Source of the DNA: an uncultured Myxococcales bacterium
GTDB lineage: Bacteria > Myxococcota > UBA727 > VGSZ01
NCBI GenBank assembly: GCA_903952805.1
Contig: CAJBHN010000813.1
Location: 1 to 13,632, forward strand
Reading direction: 5' to 3'
Length of the DNA stretch: 13,632 bases
Part shown: in pieces, positions 11,115-13,632 of the stretch
Layout: each line of letters begins with the position of its first letter
Numbering within the stretch: position 1 is the first letter of the stretch
Notes under the pieces: model-generated
What the model was told of the DNA's origin: nothing
Seen by the model: the letters and a program-made list of their open reading frames with translations, nothing else
Databases searched by the model: none
Position numbers and translations under genes: made by a program

Positions 11115-12583
11115 GGGCAGCCGTTGGCGACGAGGTAGGTGTCGGTACGAGCGACCTCGGCCGAGGTCGAAAAGAGGGTCAACAGCGTGCTGTAGGTGGC
11201 GCGGGCGCCGGCGCACCCGCCGGTGCTGGCACCGCCGTCGAGGCGGGCCCGGGACTCCCAACCGAGGGCATTGTCGACGTACTGGCTCGTCGCCTGCGTG
11301 GCTTCCAGGTCGTCAAAGGCGGCGATGGCGTCGGCAAACAGGCCAAGGCGGTAGTCAGCGCGACCGGTGAAGTAGAGGGCGTTGTCCTCGTAGATCGAGC
11401 CGACGGTCAAGGCGACGCGGGTGAAGGGCGGGATCGACTCGGCGAGCAAGCCGGCGTTGTAGATGGAACGACCCAGGTAGTAGCGGCCGTTGTCGATGAG
11501 GACGCTGGCGGGAAATGCGGCTTCGAAGGCTTGCAGCGACACCTGGGCCTCGGTCAGCAGACCGGCCTCGTAGCGGGCGCGGCCGGCAAAGTAGCTGGCG
11601 TTGTCGGCAAAGAGGCCAAGGGGGTCGGCGAGCAGCGACGCGTCGAAGTCGGCGGCGGCGGCGACGTAGTCGAGCAGGTTGAAGCGGGCCCGACCCGAAA
11701 AGTAGGCGGCCTGGTCAACAAACGGCGACGTCGAGTGCTGGCTGCGCATGGCCGACAACACGGTGATGGCGCCGGCATTGTCGCCGAGTTCGTAGCGACA
11801 GCGACCGGCGAGATAGCCCGCGTTGTCGTGGCGCAGGGAGGCGGGGAACGTCGACAGCAGCTGGTCGAACTTCGCCCGGGCACCGGCGTAGTCGGGCGGG
11901 ACCGTCGTGTAGAGGACAAGGCCCTGCTGAAAGAGCACTTCGTCGGCGTCGGTCGGGTTGACCGCACACGACGGATCTCCGGCGCAGTCGGCATCGGCGC
12001 AGTCGACGTTGAGGTCGCCGTCGTTGTCGGCGTTGTCGGCGCAATGTCCCTGTTCGGCGACCGGCTGACAGGTCGATGAACACTGCAGGCCGTTGGGTGG
12101 GTCGCAGGCTTCGTTGCCATCGACGACGCCGTTGCCGCACACCGGCGACACGGCGCAAGCGCTGGTGTCAAAGATGCAGGCCGCGGCGCACTGCAGCTGG
12201 CCCGACCCGAGAGAGAGAGACGCACAGGTGGCGGCGCCGAGGTTGGCACCGTCGCAGACTTCTTGCGCATCCAGCACGCCGTTGCCGCAGGTCACGGGGG
12301 CGGCGGTGCAACTGCTGGTGTCGAGGGCACAGACGGTGGAGCAGGCGAGCGCTCCGCCGACAAAGCCTTGCGTGAGACAAGAGGCGCCGCCGAGGTCGTC
12401 GGCGTCGCAAGCCTCGCCGGCGTCAATGGCGCCGTTGCCACACGCTTCGCCTTCGCCCTCGCCTTCGCCTTCGCCTTCGCCTTCGCCTTCGCCCTCACCC
12501 CCGGTGGGGGGCACCAACGGTGAGCAGCTGAGGAGGGCACCACCAGATGGCAACAGCGCGGCGATCAGGATCAAGAAACGCAT
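11111..12583 (-). CDS. TPR lipoprotein with (GE)n linker and Myxococcus-type cysteine-rich repeats
   Basis: The 490-residue protein starts at an ATG seven bases after GGAG. MRFLILIAALLPSGGALLSC is a lipoprotein signal with Cys20 as the lipid-anchored residue. Nine Gly-Glu pairs (29-46) form the tether. Then come three Myxococcus cysteine-rich repeats (CGNGxxDxxExCD...C) at about 48-92, 99-143 and a short third at 149-172, followed by an Asp-rich DNDGD...DCADADC segment (181-206) like calcium-binding MopE or thrombospondin type 3 repeats. Residues 213-490 are tandem TPR-like helical repeats of about 37 residues with the recurring core DNxxYxxGRxxYxxG. The last repeat carries a Cys pair near the end (GGC...VANGC), possibly a disulfide clasp. 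TPR lipoproteins of the YbgF/BamD kind are scaffolds at the outer membrane; that role is inferred. The C-terminal half is collinear with the upstream partial gene, and the downstream barrel overlaps by ATGA. Confidence 0.87.
   Translation of the reverse strand: MRFLILIAALLPSGGALLSCSPLVPPTGGEGEGEGEGEGEGEGEGEACGNGAIDAGEACDADDLGGASCLTQGFVGGALACSTVCALDTSSCTAAPVTCGNGVLDAQEVCDGANLGAATCASLSLGSGQLQCAAACIFDTSACAVSPVCGNGVVDGNEACDPPNGLQCSSTCQPVAEQGHCADNADNDGDLNVDCADADCAGDPSCAVNPTDADEVLFQQGLVLYTTVPPDYAGARAKFDQLLSTFPASLRHDNAGYLAGRCRYELGDNAGAITVLSAMRSQHSTSPFVDQAAYFSGRARFNLLDYVAAAADFDASLLADPLGLFADNASYFAGRARYEAGLLTEAQVSLQAFEAAFPASVLIDNGRYYLGRSIYNAGLLAESIPPFTRVALTVGSIYEDNALYFTGRADYRLGLFADAIAAFDDLEATQATSQYVDNALGWESRARLDGGASTGGCAGARATYSTLLTLFSTSAEVARTDTYLVANGCP
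12446..12499 (-). repeat. Hexanucleotide tract coding for (Gly-Glu)9
   Basis: Nine units of GGCGAA or one-base variants encode the tether of the second TPR lipoprotein. Six-base slippage would lengthen or shorten the linker in frame. Confidence 0.92.
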
Positions 12584-12622
12584 GGGGAGACTCCAACCGA
12601 GGAGGCGGACGAAAAAAACGAC

Positions 12623-12694
12623 GACGAGCACGAGGACGAGCACGAGGACGAGCACGAGGACGACGATGAGACCGACGATGAGACCGACGAGCTC
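12623..12694. repeat. 12-bp tandem repeat between the two TPR lipoprotein genes
   Basis: Six consecutive 12-bp units: GACGAGCACGAG three times exactly, then GACGACGATGAG, ACCGACGATGAG and ACCGACGAGCTC, running into the stop codon of the upstream gene. The + strand is purine-rich, so the transcript reads as C/U-rich with few G. A run of seven T on the - strand follows at 12618-12612, but no hairpin precedes it. The frame of the downstream gene happens to stay open through the repeat as (Val-Leu)n. Confidence 0.85.
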
Positions 12695-13632
12695 AGCAGC
12701 CGCCGTTGGCGACGTAGCTGGTCGCGCGCGCGATCTCGGGAGACCCGACAAACGATTGCTGCAGCGCGGTCAGCGCGGCGTTGGCGTTGGTGCAGTCGTT
12801 GAGGTCGGTGTAGGCGCGGGCCTCGTAGTACAGCGAGTTGTCGACGTACTGGCTGGCGCCAAACGCGCTCTGGACGACGTTGAATTCGGCGATGGCCGTC
12901 GTGAGGTCGGCGTTGGTGCCGAGGCCGTAATGGCTGCGGGCCGTGTAGTATTGGGCATTGTCGGCGTAGATGGAGTCGGCGGTGTCAAAGACGCGGGAGA
13001 AGGGCCCGATGGCCTCGGCGAACCGACCGTCGTTGAAGTTGGCGCGGCCAAGGTAGTAGCGACCGTTGTCGAGGTAGCTGCTGTCGGGGAAGGTGCTTTC
13101 AAACGACGACAGCGCCGTCCGGGCCCCGGCGAGGTCGCCATTTTCATAGCGGGAGCGCCCGACATAGTAGGCGGCGTTGTCGACGTACAAGCCGGCCGGG
13201 TCGGCGGCGATGCTGGCCTCAAACGCCGTCACCGCGACGGCGAAGTCGCCCAGCTGAAAGTGTGAGCGGCCAAGGAAGTACTCGGCCTGGTCGACAAACG
13301 GCGACGTCGGGTGGGCGGCCACCATGGCGTCGAGGGTGGTGATGGCGCCGGCGAAGTCTTTGCGTTCGTAACGGCAGCGGCCGGCCAGATAGGCGGCGTT
13401 GTCGACGCGGGCCGAGGTGGGGAACTCCGTGCTCAGCTGGTCGAATTTGAGCTGGGCGCCAGCGTAGTCGGGGGGGACCGCGTTGTAGAGGGCCAGGGCT
13501 TCTTGAAAGAGGGCCTCGTCGGCGGCGAGCTCGCCTTCGCCTTCGCCTTCGCCTTCGCCTTCGCCTTCGCCTTCGCCTTCGCCCTCGCCAGCAGGGGTGG
13601 CGCCGCCAGAGCAGCCCACCGCCAGGGTGAAG
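12693..13632 (-). CDS. TPR lipoprotein with (GE)n linker (5' end outside window)
   Basis: The frame is open to the window edge; the visible part begins FTLAVGCSGG, the end of a lipoprotein signal with a lipobox-like AVGC, so only the first part of the signal peptide is missing. After about ten residues come ten Gly-Glu pairs and then LAADEALFQEALALYNAVPPDYAGA, the start of about 270 residues of TPR-like repeats with a DNAxYxxGRxxYxxGDxxxA core and conserved P-S/T-S before each DN. The C-terminus holds a Cys pair (LNDC...VANGGC). It matches the TPR half of the next gene along its full length but has no cysteine-rich block. It is first in the visible - strand series of four genes and is separated from its paralog by 109 bases. 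An outer-membrane-anchored scaffold role is inferred; the partner is unknown. Confidence 0.87.
   Translation of the reverse strand, partial: FTLAVGCSGGATPAGEGEGEGEGEGEGEGEGEGELAADEALFQEALALYNAVPPDYAGAQLKFDQLSTEFPTSARVDNAAYLAGRCRYERKDFAGAITTLDAMVAAHPTSPFVDQAEYFLGRSHFQLGDFAVAVTAFEASIAADPAGLYVDNAAYYVGRSRYENGDLAGARTALSSFESTFPDSSYLDNGRYYLGRANFNDGRFAEAIGPFSRVFDTADSIYADNAQYYTARSHYGLGTNADLTTAIAEFNVVQSAFGASQYVDNSLYYEARAYTDLNDCTNANAALTALQQSFVGSPEIARATSYVANGGC
13530..13589 (-). repeat. Hexanucleotide tract coding for (Gly-Glu)10
   Basis: Ten GGCGAA/GGCGAG units follow the lipidation cysteine of the first TPR lipoprotein. The eight inner units are identical, the two end units carry GAG. It matches the tract in the paralog downstream, with one unit more. 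Confidence 0.92.

Noticed and set aside
11115..11261. N-terminal extension of the barrel protein
   Set aside because: It runs inside the coding region of the upstream TPR gene and would bury the signal peptide; the ATGA overlap is the natural start.
9798..12079. Long + strand frames opposite the barrel and TPR genes (446 and 359 codons)
   Set aside because: Antisense shadows with Gly/Val/Arg-rich composition; the - strand frames carry signal peptides, repeats and coupled start/stop.
12623..12694. CRISPR-like repeats
   Set aside because: Units are 12 bp and contiguous with no unique spacers, so this is a simple tandem repeat.

Overview
The window looks like a piece of a high-GC chromosome from a Myxococcota (former Deltaproteobacteria) type organism. 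The pointers are three Myxococcus-type cysteine-rich repeats, lipoproteins tethered by long (Gly-Glu)n linkers, and strong G/C bias at codon third positions. This placement is inferred from protein style, not from a marker gene. No mobile element, CRISPR array, rRNA or tRNA was seen.

Left part (1-2300, + strand): the 3' end of a secreted protein with a lipocalin-like tail, in noticeably AT-richer DNA than the rest. After a gap with a weak promoter candidate comes a 513-residue exported, probably lipidated protein with a poly-Gly tether and a C-terminal beta module. A compact hairpin lies in the convergent gap before gltB.

Centre (2348-8201): gltB, the large (glutaminase/FMN/Fe-S) subunit of glutamate synthase, runs on the - strand with no gltD beside it. 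Divergent from it is a secreted DUF4424 protein. That gene is bracketed by two direct copies of a roughly 65-bp GC-rich sequence, one in its leader and one just past its stop.

Right part (13632 down to 8339, all - strand): a partial TPR lipoprotein, then a second paralogous TPR lipoprotein that carries an extra cysteine-rich/Asp-rich block, then a predicted outer-membrane beta-barrel whose ATG overlaps the preceding stop (ATGA), then a self-inhibited Fic-family AMP-transferase with a winged-helix tail. The two TPR lipoproteins are collinear duplicates. Between them lies an unusual 12-bp tandem repeat. In front of fic sits an operator-like cluster of 12-bp half-sites.

How the genes may work together: lipoprotein, lipoprotein and barrel make a plausible envelope assembly, with TPR scaffolds on the inner leaflet of the outer membrane touching a barrel. 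The translationally coupled pair (second TPR lipoprotein and barrel) is the best-supported unit. Fic is probably a separately regulated cytoplasmic enzyme. gltB and the DUF4424 gene show no functional link to either side.
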